Shown here piece after piece: positions 23,315 to 33,700 of a DNA stretch of 64,000 bases. Position 1 is the first letter of the stretch. The number at the start of each line of letters is the position of its first letter. A program made the translations under genes and the position numbers. The notes below the pieces were generated by a model that was given only the letters and a program-made list of their open reading frames with translations, made no database searches and was not told the origin of the DNA. Origin of the DNA: Axinella damicornis (taxonomy: Eukaryota; Porifera; Demospongiae; Axinellida; Axinellidae); NCBI GenBank assembly GCA_963931865.1, contig OZ007506.1, forward strand, positions 15,638,242 to 15,702,241, in the 5' to 3' direction.

Positions 23315-23528
23315 CAGTCGATTTCCGTTGCGTTTGAACACTGCGTATTGCGTGGATTATCACGGAAACTGTGTTCTGCAAGTATGACACTCACGCAAAG
23401 TGCCTGCATGGCTTCCAGACCTTTGCGTATTCCAGGCCATGTCGTTTCCGTGAAGCTCCACCCGCAGGAAGTTCCTGCCGCACGCGGTCACGCAATACGC
23501 AATGTTCAAACGCAACGGAAATCGACTG
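23315..23528. mobile_element. 214-bp TA-flanked MITE inside one module spacer
   Basis: Inverted ends of 40 bp with one mismatch lie at 23315-23354 and 23489-23528, starting CAGTCGATTTCCGTTGCGTT. TA flanks both sides (23313-23314 and 23529-23530). Other spacers have the uninterrupted site CTCCTGGTAGCCG, so the insertion post-dates the duplication. No coding capacity. The ends and TA target fit a mariner-like family distinct from the element at 17269. Confidence 0.9.
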
Positions 23529-23628
23529 TAGCCGTTGCAACGCCGCGATTGCCTCGCCGTAGCAAAAGTAATTATTGCAATTCGTTCTAATTAACGCACA
23601 TGCCACGTGGCTCAGTCGATCGCGAGCA

Positions 23629-23850
23629 ATGGCGACCAAAAGGAAGACAAGACATTATTACAGCACTCACAACTTAGCCAGCACGGTGAGTTATGGCATG
23701 CAAGCGTCAGTGAACGTCAGCTATCACGGCCGTGTGGTCAGAATCTTTGTGTGCCGTTCCTAAGAATGGTACTGTTACCGGAAGTCGAAGAGAGCGCTCG
23801 AGCAATGGCGGCCGCGGCGAGACAAAAGCGCTCATATCTCCACCACCAAG
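23629..23850 (+). other. Module pair 2: cassettes A (23629-23685) and B (23805-23850)
   Basis: Cassette A is preceded by GCCACGTGGC (23602-23611) and reads MATKRKTRHYYSTHNLAST up to ACG|GTGAGT (57 nt, phase 0). Cassette B has an intact CCGGAAGT site (23778-23785) and is 46 nt because one base is missing, which puts it in phase 1. The spacer upstream carries the 214-bp transposon at 23315. Confidence 0.5.
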
Positions 23851-24123
23851 GTGAGTTTCAACACCAACTTTTTACATTCAGGTCAGGACATGATAGCGAT
23901 CACGGCGGTGTAGGCAGAATTTCTGTAGGCCAAGCCTAAGTACTCAAACATTATATATATTATATTGGATTATATTGGATTATATTATACGAGGGGCAAC
24001 CGCACTCCTGGTAGCCGTTGCAACCCCTCGTTGCGTGCCTCGCCGTAGCGCAAGCTAATTATTGCAATTCGTTCCAATTAACGCACATGCCACGTGGCAA
24101 CCGCGCTCTGTCGATCGCGAGCA

Positions 24124-24346
24124 ATGGCGGCCAAAAGGAAGGCAAGACATTATTACAGCACTTACGACTTAGCCAACACGGTGAGTTTTGGCATGCAAGT
24201 GTCAGTGAACGACAGCGATCACGGCCGTGTGGTCAGAATCTTCGTGTGCCTTTCCCGAGGGCTGTACTGCCACCGGAAGTCGAAGAGAGCGCTCGAGCAA
24301 TGGTGGCCAACGGCGAGACAAAAGCGCTTGTATCTCAGCCACCAAG
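24124..24346 (+). other. Module pair 3: cassettes A (24124-24180) and B (24300-24346)
   Basis: The E-box palindrome lies at 24089-24098 and the ETS site at 24273-24280. Cassette A reads MAAKRKARHYYSTYDLANT (57 nt). Cassette B starts ATGGTGGCC (47 nt). Both end at GTGAGT. Confidence 0.5.
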
Positions 24347-24766
24347 GTGAGTTTCAGCACCAACTTTTATCATTCAGGTCAGTGCTTGATAGCGATCACG
24401 GTGGTGTAGTCAGAATCTATGTAGGCCAATCCTAAGTACTCAAACATTATATATATTATATTAATTATTTACGCGGCTCAATTTTTCGCCTACCAGGAGT
24501 GTAATTACGAGGGGCAACCGCACTCCTGGTAGCCGCGGTTAAAAGGTAGCACAAGCTAAGTGTGACAGTTCGTTCCAATTATCACACATCACCATGATAG
24601 CTATATACAGGGAAGATCAGAAATTATTTAGAGTGCTCTCAAGAACCATGCATAACAAAGTATAGCCGCGTACGCGTTGCAACCTGCCGTATCGCGTAGC
24701 GCAAGCTACGTATTGCTTTACGTTCCAATTAACGCACATGCCACATGGCAACCACGATCGCGAGCA

Positions 24767-24988
24767 ATGGCGACCAAAAGGAAGACAAGACATTATTACA
24801 GCACTCACAACTTAGCCAGCACGGTGAGTTTTGGCATGCAAGCGTCAGTGAGCGACAGCGATCACGGTCGTGTGGTCAGAATCTTCGTGTGCCTTTCCCA
24901 AGAACGGTACTGCCACCGGAAGTCGAGAGAGCGCTCGAGCCATGGCGGCCAACGGCGAGACAAAAGCGCTCATATCTCCACCACCAAG
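24767..24988 (+). other. Module pair 4: cassettes A (24767-24823) and B (24942-24988)
   Basis: The E-box is degraded to GCCACATGGC near 24740. The ETS site at 24916-24923 is intact. Cassette B has CCATGGCGG rather than CAATGGCGG. The upstream spacer shares a roughly 150-bp extra block (GCGGTTAAAAGGTAGCACAA onward) with the spacer before pair 1. Confidence 0.5.
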
Positions 24989-25269
24989 GTGAGTTTCAGC
25001 ACCAACTTTTTACATTCAGGTCAGTGCATGATAGCGATCACGGCGGTGTAGTCAGAATCTCTGTAGGCCAATCCTAAGTACTCAAACATTATTTATATTA
25101 TTTATATCGAGGAGCAACCGCACTCCTGGTAGCCGCGTTGCAACCGGTTGCAACTGGACGTAGCGCAAGCTAGGTATCGCAACTCATTCCAATTAACGCA
25201 CATGCCACGTGAGGACCATGCTCGCGCTCTCAGTCGACGTAAACGTCGATCGATTGAGCTGAGTCAGCA

Positions 25270-25492
25270 ATGGCGGCCCGAGGAGAACACAAGAAACTGT
25301 TACAGCGCTCACAACTTCGCCAGCACGGTGAGTTTTGGCATGTAAACGTCAGTGAACGACAGCAATCACGGCCGTGTGGTCAGAATCTTCGTGTGCCTTT
25401 CCTAAGAGCGGTACTGCCACCGGAAGTCGAAGAGAGCGCTCGAGCAATGGCAGCCACGGCGAGACAAAAGCGCTCATATCTCCACCACCCAG
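25270..25492 (+). other. Module pair 5: divergent cassette A (25270-25327) and B (25447-25492)
   Basis: This A cassette is the most divergent and is 58 nt long, so it is in phase 1: MAARGEHKKLLQRSQLRQH plus one base. The upstream sequence has CATGCCACGTGAGG and unique bases around CGACGTAAACGTCGAT. B is 46 nt, also phase 1, with an ETS site at 25420-25427. The shared phase suggests the ancestral frame may have been phase 1. Confidence 0.5.
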
Positions 25493-25798
25493 GTGAGTTT
25501 CAACATCAACTTTTTACATTCAGGTCAGGGCATGATAGCGGTCACGACGGTGTAGTCAGAATTTCTGTAGGCCAAGCTTAAGTACTCGAACATTATATAT
25601 AATTTATATTGGATTAATTATATTATTTACGCGGCACAATTTTTCCCCTACCAGGAGTGTAATATTTATATTGGATCGAGGGGCAACCGCACTCCTGGTA
25701 GCCGTTGCAACGCCGCGATTGCCTCGCCGTAGCAAAACTAATTATTGCAATTCGTTCTAATTAACGCACATGCCACGTGGCTCAGTCGATCGCGAGCA

Positions 25799-26020
25799 AT
25801 GGCGACCAAAAGGAAGACAAGACATTATTACAGCACTCACAACTTAGCCAGCACGGTGAGTTATGGCATGCAAGCGTCAGTGAACGTCAGCTATCACGGC
25901 CGTGTGGTCAGAATCTTCGTGTGCCGTTCCTAAGATTGGTACTGTTACCGGAAGTCGAAGAGAGCGCTCGAGCAATGGCGGCCACGGCGAGACAAAAGCG
26001 CTCATATCTCCACCACCAAG
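25799..26020 (+). other. Module pair 6: cassettes A (25799-25855) and B (25975-26020)
   Basis: Nearly identical to pair 2, including the E-box palindrome (25772-25781) and the ETS site (25948-25955), so it is a recent copy. B is 46 nt. The array ends just downstream in a TA-rich spacer. Confidence 0.5.
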
Positions 26021-26163
26021 GTGAGTTTCAACACCAACTTTTTACATTCAGGTCAGGACATGATAGCGATCACGGCGGTGTAGGCAGAATTTCTGTAGGC
26101 CAAGCCTAAGTACTCAAACATTATATATATTATATTGGATTATATTGGATTATATTATATTAT

Positions 26164-26320
26164 ATTACGCGGCACAATTTTCTCTATACCAGGAGTGTAA
26201 TATTTACGCGGCACAATTTTTCCCCTACCAGGAGTGTAATATTACGCGGCACAATTTTTCCCCTACCAGGAGTGTAATTATATTACACGCCACAATTTTT
26301 CCCCTACCAGGAGTGTAATG
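26164..26320. repeat. Four tandem copies of a ~39-bp spacer unit
   Basis: The unit ATTACGCGGCACAATTTTTC followed by CCCTACCAGGAGTGTA repeats four times. Single copies occur in module spacers near 23235, 24470 and 25628. Its CTACCAGGAGTG part is the inverse of CACTCCTGGTAG seen in each module spacer, so the two could pair. Confidence 0.85.
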
Positions 26321-26699
26321 ACCAAAGACCTCGCTTCCTGATTCTGTAATCTCTTAAGCTGATTGATGCATGTCCACAAGAACCTGAAGCTACATGCATT
26401 CACAACATCATTCACAGCAAGGACCAGCCGAGTCACCTGCTTAAATGCTAGCTACACAGAGTTAAATTAGCTTTGTTCCCAGGTCTTTTCCTCCACATCA
26501 CGTGCAGTGGTATAAAAATAGCTTGGACATAAACACTTCACTTCCTGTCTCATGGCTGTAAGGAAGCCTTGAAACCAGAAGACATGCATATACTGGACGG
26601 GCAGTAAAGCACATGTATGTGTGGTGGTAATACAATACAGCACATCAACAATCACTCTTATAGGTACACAAATGACAAACTGATAAAAAGTTGGCGAGA
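26321..26699. other. Unique stretch without a recognisable gene
   Basis: About 380 bp of unremarkable sequence. The only ORF (62 codons, minus strand, 26467-26655) has no recognisable motif. It may be decayed 3' sequence of the adjacent Penelope-like element. Confidence 0.4.
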
Positions 26700-27575
26700 T
26701 ACGTGACCTACAGAGGTAGCACGCAACCGGAAATCAAATTAGTGCTGCTGATTGTTCTGTACACATGTTGCTCTCCTGTCTCGTCTGGTTTCTAGATGCG
26801 TTTTCACTTCCTTGTTGTGTCACTCGTCTGGTATCCATTCTTCATCAGGGCCTGCATGGGAAACCTGCTTCTGTTCAACCAGTCCATCGCTGGCATATGT
26901 ACAGTGTGTATTAGCGAAGTGTTTTAACCACAGCAAGCTTATATGGGCCAGAGGTGTGACTGGAAATCGTCTGTATGTGTCTTCTTCCTGTACACTGTGG
27001 TTGACAATGTTCCGTCAGGGTGATGTTTGATGAGTAAGTCTAGGAAGGGCAGTTTCTCCTGCTCCTCCAGCTCATACGTGAAGTCAATTGAGGGTTCGAT
27101 GGAATTGAGGTGGCTGTGGAAACTCTCCAGGTGGTCGGAGGGGGGGGGGGGGGGGGGGGGATGGCCGTACAGGTGTCATCCACAAACCGTTTCCAAAAGG
27201 TATGATGCAAGGGCTCTTTCTTCCACTTCCCCCATAACAAGGTTTGCCACTGTCACTGACACCGGGGAACCCATGGAAGGTCTGCTGGTACCACTCCCAT
27301 TGATAGGCTATATACAAAGGTAGCATTCAGGCAAAACCTCAGGAGTCGCAATACTTCATCCGGTGATAAGATGGTCCGTCCGATCAGCAAGTGACTCATC
27401 CGCATGAAGCCACACACCCGCTACCTGGCAGGCCAGATCTACTGGCACATTCGTGAAGAGGGAAATGACATCAAATGATACCAGGACGGCCTCCCCAGTT
27501 ATGTTTGGTCAGATATGAAGGCTGCAAAGTCAGTTGAAGGCTGTCCACGGAAGGTTAGGTAGGAGAGCATGAAGG
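26700..27575 (-). pseudogene. Penelope-like reverse transcriptase fragment, frameshifted
   Basis: Reading on the minus strand, RT motif A appears as VSFDVISLFTNVPVDLA (about 27484-27432). A motif B-like segment follows, with YQQTFHGFPG and TVANLVM in different frames (about 27290-27240). The catalytic FVDD box sits in FWKRFVDDTCTAI (about 27203-27162). A downstream block has LPFLDLLIKHHPDGTLSTTV and YRKKTHTDD (about 27060-26960). This order and the VDD box are characteristic of Penelope-like elements. At least three frameshifts, stop codons after LAVVKTLR (about 26920) and a 21-G run between the FVDD box and the next conserved block show it is dead. No GIY-YIG endonuclease part is visible and the 5' part is missing. 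Confidence 0.85.
27140..27160. repeat. 21-bp poly-G run inside the RT remnant
   Basis: An uninterrupted G tract interrupts the RT sequence a few codons after the FVDD box. On the minus strand it reads as poly-proline or poly-glycine. It may partly be a sequencing-length artefact, as homopolymers are hard to size. Confidence 0.85.
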
Positions 27576-27659
27576 ACAGTAGCTGGAGCAGGTGACTTGG
27601 GCTAGAGGAGAGGAGTGAAGAGAAAACCTATTATACCGAAGAGGATAAAATCTCTGCTG

Positions 27660-27955
27660 CATGCTGCACACTGGACCTGGCAAGTAGTTCCCACACTGGA
27701 CCTGGCAAGTAGTTCCCACACTGGACCTGGCAAGTAGTTCACACACTGGACCTGGCAAATAGTTCCCACACTGGACCTGGCAAGTAGTTCCCACACTGGA
27801 CCTGGCAAGTAGTTCCCACACTGGACCTGGCAAGTAGTTCCCACATACTGGACATGGCAAGTCACGTAGTTCCCACACTGGACCTGGCAAGTAGTTCCCA
27901 CACGGAACCTGGCAAGTAGTTCACACACTGGACCTGGCAAGTAGTTCCCACACCA
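27660..27955. repeat. 25-bp minisatellite, about 12 copies
   Basis: The unit is CACTGGACCTGGCAAGTAGT plus TCCCA, with a few indels (for example an extended copy near 27845 with GTCACGTAGTTC). Minus-strand ORFs of 111 and 127 codons through it are translations of the repeat. Confidence 0.93.
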
Positions 27956-27986
27956 GCCTGCCTCTTTCCACCTCAGGCTATCCATA

Positions 27987-28274
27987 TCAGGTCACCTGCC
28001 TTGATTTCAGACCGTCTCCCGTAAAAGCCCGCGGATGCATCCCGGGATTTAGCACGTTGGGTTCTGATTGGTCAACGTTGGGGACCGGCTGTAATTTTTT
28101 TTGGCGGGAATTCTGAAATTCTTGTGCTTCAGTATCATCAGTTTTCTCATTTCGTTGTAAACTGGCGAACAGGTGGTCAGCGCTGAAGCGCGACAGGAGA
28201 CGAAACCACACTCTGAGATGAGGGTCCTCTTTACGGTCTACCGCGCCAGTCACAATAAGGTTCTGCTGAGTCAT
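27987..28274 (-). CDS. Unassigned short ORF
   Basis: 95 codons from ATG at 28274 (MTQQNLIVTGAVDRKEDPHL at the start) to a stop near 27987. Composition is not low-complexity and looks protein-like, with charged and hydrophobic residues mixed. I recognise no domain. A CCAAT motif (minus strand, about 28063) lies inside rather than upstream. It could be an exon of a transposon or of a gene cut off by the satellite, or chance. Confidence 0.2.
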   Translation of the reverse strand: MTQQNLIVTGAVDRKEDPHLRVWFRLLSRFSADHLFASLQRNEKTDDTEAQEFQNSRQKKLQPVPNVDQSEPNVLNPGMHPRAFTGDGLKSRQVT

Positions 28275-28286
28275 TGTGTGCCGCAC

Positions 28287-28344
28287 CAGTCCACCGTCCT
28301 CATGACGCCATTCTCCAGTCCACCGTCCTCATGACGCCTTTCTC
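28287..28344. repeat. 29-bp tandem duplication
   Basis: CAGTCCACCGTCCTCATGAC plus GCC(A/T)TTCTC occurs twice head to tail, just upstream of the satellite. Confidence 0.85.
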
Positions 28345-28891
28345 CACCAAGCCCGTGCTCAACATTCTACTCTCACTCTTCTCCCTGTTGTCGACGGCTG
28401 TAACACCTGCTTTTGTATTTTGCTGATGGTGCCCCGCCTCTCTTCTGGTTCGCTGTCCCCACCTACTTGTAGTCTCGGAATTGGACAACAACAGTCTTCC
28501 ATGTCTAGACGGCGGTTCTCCGCAGAGGCTGATGATAGATCTCGTTGACTCGGAGAAGTGGAGTGAGATGACTCTTGTATTTGTTCTAGGTGAGTGGACA
28601 TGCCCCCCAAACATTTTCCTTTTCATTACTTAGATAGAGTCTTGACGGCTACTCTCCGCTGGAGCTGATGAGTGATCTGGGTTCTTCACGTTGGCTCGGA
28701 GATGTGGAGTGGAGAATACTTGCATTTGTTCTAGGTGAGTGCACATGCCCCCCAAACATTTTCCATTTCATTTCTTAGATAGAGTTTTGACGGCGACTCC
28801 GCTGAGGGTGATGAGTGATCAGGATTCTCCACATTGACTCGGAGAAGTGGAGTGGAGAACGACTTTTGCATTTGTTCTAGGTGAGTGCACA

Positions 28892-28893
<2 letters not shown>

Positions 28894-28924
<31 letters not shown>
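28894..28924. repeat. Expanded poly-C tract (31 bp) in a satellite monomer
   Basis: The usual C6 after GTGAGTGCACATG is expanded to 31 C. The following monomer body is the TTTCTTTGATAGAGTCTTGAG subtype, as in the other expanded copies. Confidence 0.85.
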
Positions 28925-28926
<2 letters not shown>

Positions 28927-30754
28927 ACATTTTCCTTTCCATTTCTTTGATAGAGTCTTGAGGGCAACTCTCCGCTGAGGGTGGTGAGTGATCTGGATTC
29001 TCCACTTTGACTCTGAGAAGTGGAGGGCAAAAGACTCTTTCCTTTTCATTTCTTAGATAGAGTCTTGATGGCTACTCTCCGCTGGGGCTGATGAGTGATC
29101 TGGTGCTTCACGTTGGCTCGGAGAAGTGGAGTGGAGAAGATGTCCTAGGTGAGGGCACATGCCCCCCAAACATTTTCCCTTTCATTTGTTAGATAGTCTT
29201 GACGGCTACTCTCCGCTGGGGCTGATGAGTGATCTGGATTCTTCACGTTGGCTCGGAGAAGTGGAGTGGAGAAGATGTTCTAGGTGAGTGCACATGCCCC
29301 CCAAACATTTTCCTTTTCATTTCTTAAATAGAGTCTTGACGGTGACTGTCCGCTGGGGCTGATGTGTGATCCTGATTTTTCACGTTTGCTCGGAGAAGTG
29401 GAGTGGAGAAGATGTTCTAGGTGAGTGCACATGCCCTCCAAACATTTTCCTTTTCATTTCTTAGATAGAGTCTCTTGACGGCAACTCTCAACTGGGGCTG
29501 ATGTGTGATCTGGATTCTTCACGTTGGCTCGGAGAAGTGGAGTGGAGAAGATGTTATAGGTGAGTGCACATGCCCCCCAAACATTTTCCTTTTCATTTCT
29601 TAGATAGAGTCTTGACGGCGACTCTCTGCTGGAGCTGATGAGTGATCTGGATTCTTCACGTTGGCTCGGAGAAGTGGAGTGGAGAATGCTTGCATTTGTT
29701 CTAGGTGAGTGCACATGCCCCCCAAACATTTTCCTTTTCATTTCTTAGGTAGAGTCTTGACGGCGACTCCGCTGAGGGTGATGAGTGATCAGGATTCTCC
29801 TCGTTGACTGGGAGGAGAGGAGTGTAGAAGACTCTTGCATTTGTACTAGGTGAGTGCACATGCCCCACAAACATTTTTCATTTCATTTCTTAGACAGAGT
29901 CTTCTCGGTGACTCTCTGCTGAGAGTGGTGAGTCATCTGGATTCTCCACGTTGACTCGGAGAAGTGGAGTGGAGAACGACTCTTGCATTGTTCTAGGTGA
30001 GTGCACATGCCTCCCTCCCCCCCCCCCCCCCCCCACCCCAAACATTTTCCTTTTCATTTCTTTGATAGAGTCTTGAGCGTGACTCTGCGCTGAGGGTGGT
30101 GAGTGATCTGGATTCTCCACTTTGACTCGGAGAAGTGGAGTGCAAAAGACTCCTGCATTTGTTCTAGGTGAGTGCACATGCCCCCCAAACATTTTCCTTT
30201 TCATTTCTTAGATAGAGTCTTGGCAGCGACTCTCCGCTGGGGCTAATGAGTGATCTGGGTTCTTCACGTTGGCTCGGAGAAGTGGAGTTGCGAAGATGTT
30301 CTAGGTGAGTGCACATGCCCCCCAAACATTTTCCTTTTCAATTCTTAGATAGAGTCTTGACGGCTACTCTCCGCTGGGGCTGATGAGTGATCTGGATTAT
30401 TCACGTTGGCTCGGAGAAGTGGAGTGGAGAAGATGTTCTAGGTGGGTGCGCATGCCCCCCAAACATTTTCCTTTTCATTTCTTAGATAGAGTCTTGATGG
30501 CTACTCTCCGCTGGGGCTGATGAGTGATCTGGTGCTTCACGTTGGCTCGGAGAAGTGGAGTGGAGAAGATGTTCTAGGTGAGTGCACATGCCCCCCAAAC
30601 ATTTTCCTTTTCACTTCTTAAATAGAGTCTTGACGACGACTGTCCGCTGGGGCTGATGTGTGATCCTGATTCTTCACGTTGGCTCGGAGAAGTGGAGTGG
30701 AGAAGATGTTCTAGGTGAGTGTACATGTCCCCCAAACATTTTCCTTTTCATTTC

Positions 30755-33700
30755 TTAGGTGGAGTCTTGACGGCGACTCGGCTGAGGGTGATGAGTGATC
30801 AGGATTCTCCACGTTGACTCGGAGAAGTGGAGTGGAGGAGACTCTTGCTTATATTCTAGGTGAGTGCACATGCCCTCCAAACATTTTCCTTTTCGTTTCT
30901 TCGATAGAGTTCTGACGGCGACTCTCCACTGTGGCTGATGAGTGATCAGGATTCTCCACGTTGACTCGGAGAAGTGGACTTTTGCTTTTGTTTTAGGTGA
31001 GTGCACATGCCCCCCAAACGTTTTCCATTGCATTTCTTCGATAGAGTCTTGACGGCGACTCTCCGCTGGGGCTGATGAGTGATCTGGATTCTTCACGTTG
31101 GCTCGGAGAAGTGGAGTGGAGACGATGTTCTAGGTGAGTGCACATGCCCCCCAAACATTTTTCATTTCCTTTCTTAGACAGAGTCTTGACGGCGACTCTC
31201 TACTGAGGGTGGTGAGTGATCTGGATTCTCCACGTTGACTCGGAGAAGTGGAGTGGAGACGATGTTCTAGGTGAGTGCGCATGCCCCCCAAACATTTTCC
31301 TTTTCATTTCTTAGATAGAGTCTTGACGGCGACTCTCTACTGGAGCTGATGAGTGATCTGGATTCTTCACGTTGGCTCCGAGAAGTGGAGTGGAGAAGAT
31401 GTTCTAGGTGAGTGCACAAGCCCCCCAAACTTTTTTGTTTTCATTTCTTAGACAGAGTGTTGGCAGTGACTCTCCACTGAGGGTGGTGAGTGACCTGGAT
31501 TCTCCACGTTAACTTGGAGAAGTGGAGTGGAGGAGACTCTTGCTTTTGTTCTAGGTGAGTGCACATGCCCCCCAAACATTTTCCTTTTCATTTCTTAGAT
31601 AGAGTCTGGACGGCTACTCTCCGCTGGGGCTGATGAGTGATCTGGATTCTTCACGTTTGCTCGGAAAAGTGGAGTGGACAAGATGTTCTAGGTGAGTGCA
31701 CATGCCCCCCAAACATTTTCTTTTCATTTCTTAGATAGATTCTTGGCAGCGACTCTCCGCTGGGGCTAATGAGTGATCTGGGTTCTTCACGTTGGCTCAG
31801 AGAAGTGGAGTTGCGAAGATGTTCTAGGTGAGTGCACATGCCCCCCAAACATTTTCCTTTTCAATTCTTAGATAGAGTCTTGACGGCTACTCTCCGCTGG
31901 GGCTGATGAGTGATCTGGATTATTCACGTTGGCTCGGAGAAGTGGAGTGGAGAAGATGTTCTAGGTGGGTGCGCATGCCCCCCAAACATTTTCCTTTTCA
32001 TTTCTTAGATAGAGTCTTGACGGCTACTCTCCGCTGGGGCTGATGAGTGATCTGGTGCTTCACGTTGGCTCGGAGAAGTGGAGTGGAGAAGATGTTCTAG
32101 GTGAGTGTTGTTCTAGGTGAGGGCACATGCCCCCCAAACATTTTCCTTTCCATTTGTTAGATAGTCTTGACGGCTACTCTCCGCTGGGGCTGATGAGTGA
32201 TCTGGATTCTTCACGTTGGCTCGGAGAAGTGGAGTGGAGAAGATGTTCTAGGTGAGTGCACATGCCCCCCAAACATTTTCCTTTTCACTTCTTAAATAGA
32301 GTCTTGACGACGACTGTCCGCTGGGGCTGATGTGTGATCCTGATTCTTTACGTTGGCTCGGAGAAGTGGAGTGGAGAAGATGTTCTAGGTGAGTGCACAT
32401 GCCCCCCAAACATTTTCCTTTTCACTTCTTAAATAGAGTCTTGACGACGACTGTCCGCTGGGGCTGATGTGTGATCCTGATTCTTTACGTTGGCTCGGAG
32501 AAGTGGAGTGGAGAAGATGTTCTAGGTGAGTGCACATGCCCCCCAAACATTTTCCTTTTCATTGCTTAGATAGAGTCTTGACAGCTACTCTCCGCTGGGG
32601 CTGATGAGTGATCTGGGTTCTTCACGTTTGCTCGGAGAAATGGAGTGGAAAAGATGTTCTAGGTTAGTGTTGTTCTAGGTGAGTGCACATGCCCCCCAAA
32701 CATTTTCCTTTTCATTTGTTAGATAGTCTTGACGGCTACTCTCCGCTGGGGCTGATGAGTGATCTGGATTCTTCACATTGGCTCGGAGAAGTGGAGTGGA
32801 CAAGATGTTCTAGGTGAGTGCACATGCCCCCCAAACATTTTCCTTTTCATTTCTTAGATAGAGTCTTGACGGCGACTCTCCACTGGGGCTGATGTGTGAT
32901 CCTGATTCTTCACGTTTGCTCGGAGAAGTGGAGTGCAGAAGATGTTCTAGGTGAATGCACATGCCCCCCAAACATTTACCTTTTCATTTCTTAGATAGAG
33001 TCTTGACGGCGACTCTCCGCTGGGGCTGATGTGTGATCCTGATTCTTCACGTTTGCTCGGAGAAGTGGAGTTGAGAAGATGTTCTAGGTGAGTGCACATG
33101 CCACCCAAATATTTTCCTTTTCATTTCTTAGATATAGTTCTGACGACGATCGACTCTCCACTGTGGCTGATGAGTGAACAGGATTCTCCACGTTGACTCG
33201 AAGGAGTGGACTCTTGCTTTTGTTCTTGGTGAGTGCACATGCCCCCCAAACATTTTCCTTTTCATTTCTTAGATAGTCTTGACGGCCACTGTCCGCTGGG
33301 GCTGACGTGTGATCCTGAACTTCACGTTTTCTCGGAGAAATGGAGTGCAGAAGATGTTCTAGGTGAGTGTACATGCCCCCCAAACATTTTCCTTTTCATT
33401 TCTTAGGTGGAGTCTTGACGGCGACTCCGCTGAGGGTGATGAGTGATCAGGATTCTCCACGTTGACTCGGAGAAGTGGAGTGGAGGAGACTCTTGCTTAT
33501 GTTCTAGGTGAGTGCACATGCCCCCCAAACATTTTCCTTTTCGTTTCTTCGATAGAGTTCTGACGGCGACTCTCCACTGTGGCTGATGAGTGATCAGGAT
33601 TCTCCACGTTGACTCGGAGAAGTGGGGTGGAGGAGACTCTTGCTTTTGTTCTATGTGAGTGCACATGCCCCCCAAACATTTTCCTTTTCATTTCTTAGAT

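Larger units (their letters stand above)
22400..26163 (+). repeat. Tandem array of promoter/first-exon-like modules
   Basis: Seven B cassettes and six A cassettes are arranged B, then six A-B pairs. Within pairs the A and B start codons are 175-177 bp apart. Pair-to-pair distance is about 495-755 bp. Each cassette reads: upstream motif, GAGCAATGGCG, 46-58 nt, then GTGAGT, and ends in a shared tail (GATCACGG...GTGTGGTCAGAATCT...CCTAAG). A and B tails align to each other, so the pair arose from an older duplication. Spacers are TA-rich (TTATATTATATTGGAT) and contain CACTCCTGGTAGCC or its inverse, CTACCAGGAGTG. Alternatives are a retroelement 5' UTR monomer array or an amplified alternative-promoter region. 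Confidence 0.8.

Noticed and set aside
22347..25077. ORFs of 60-126 codons in the module array (for example MAQSIASNGDQ)
   Set aside because: They read through the consensus splice donors and shared tails. Only the ATG-to-donor parts look meaningful.
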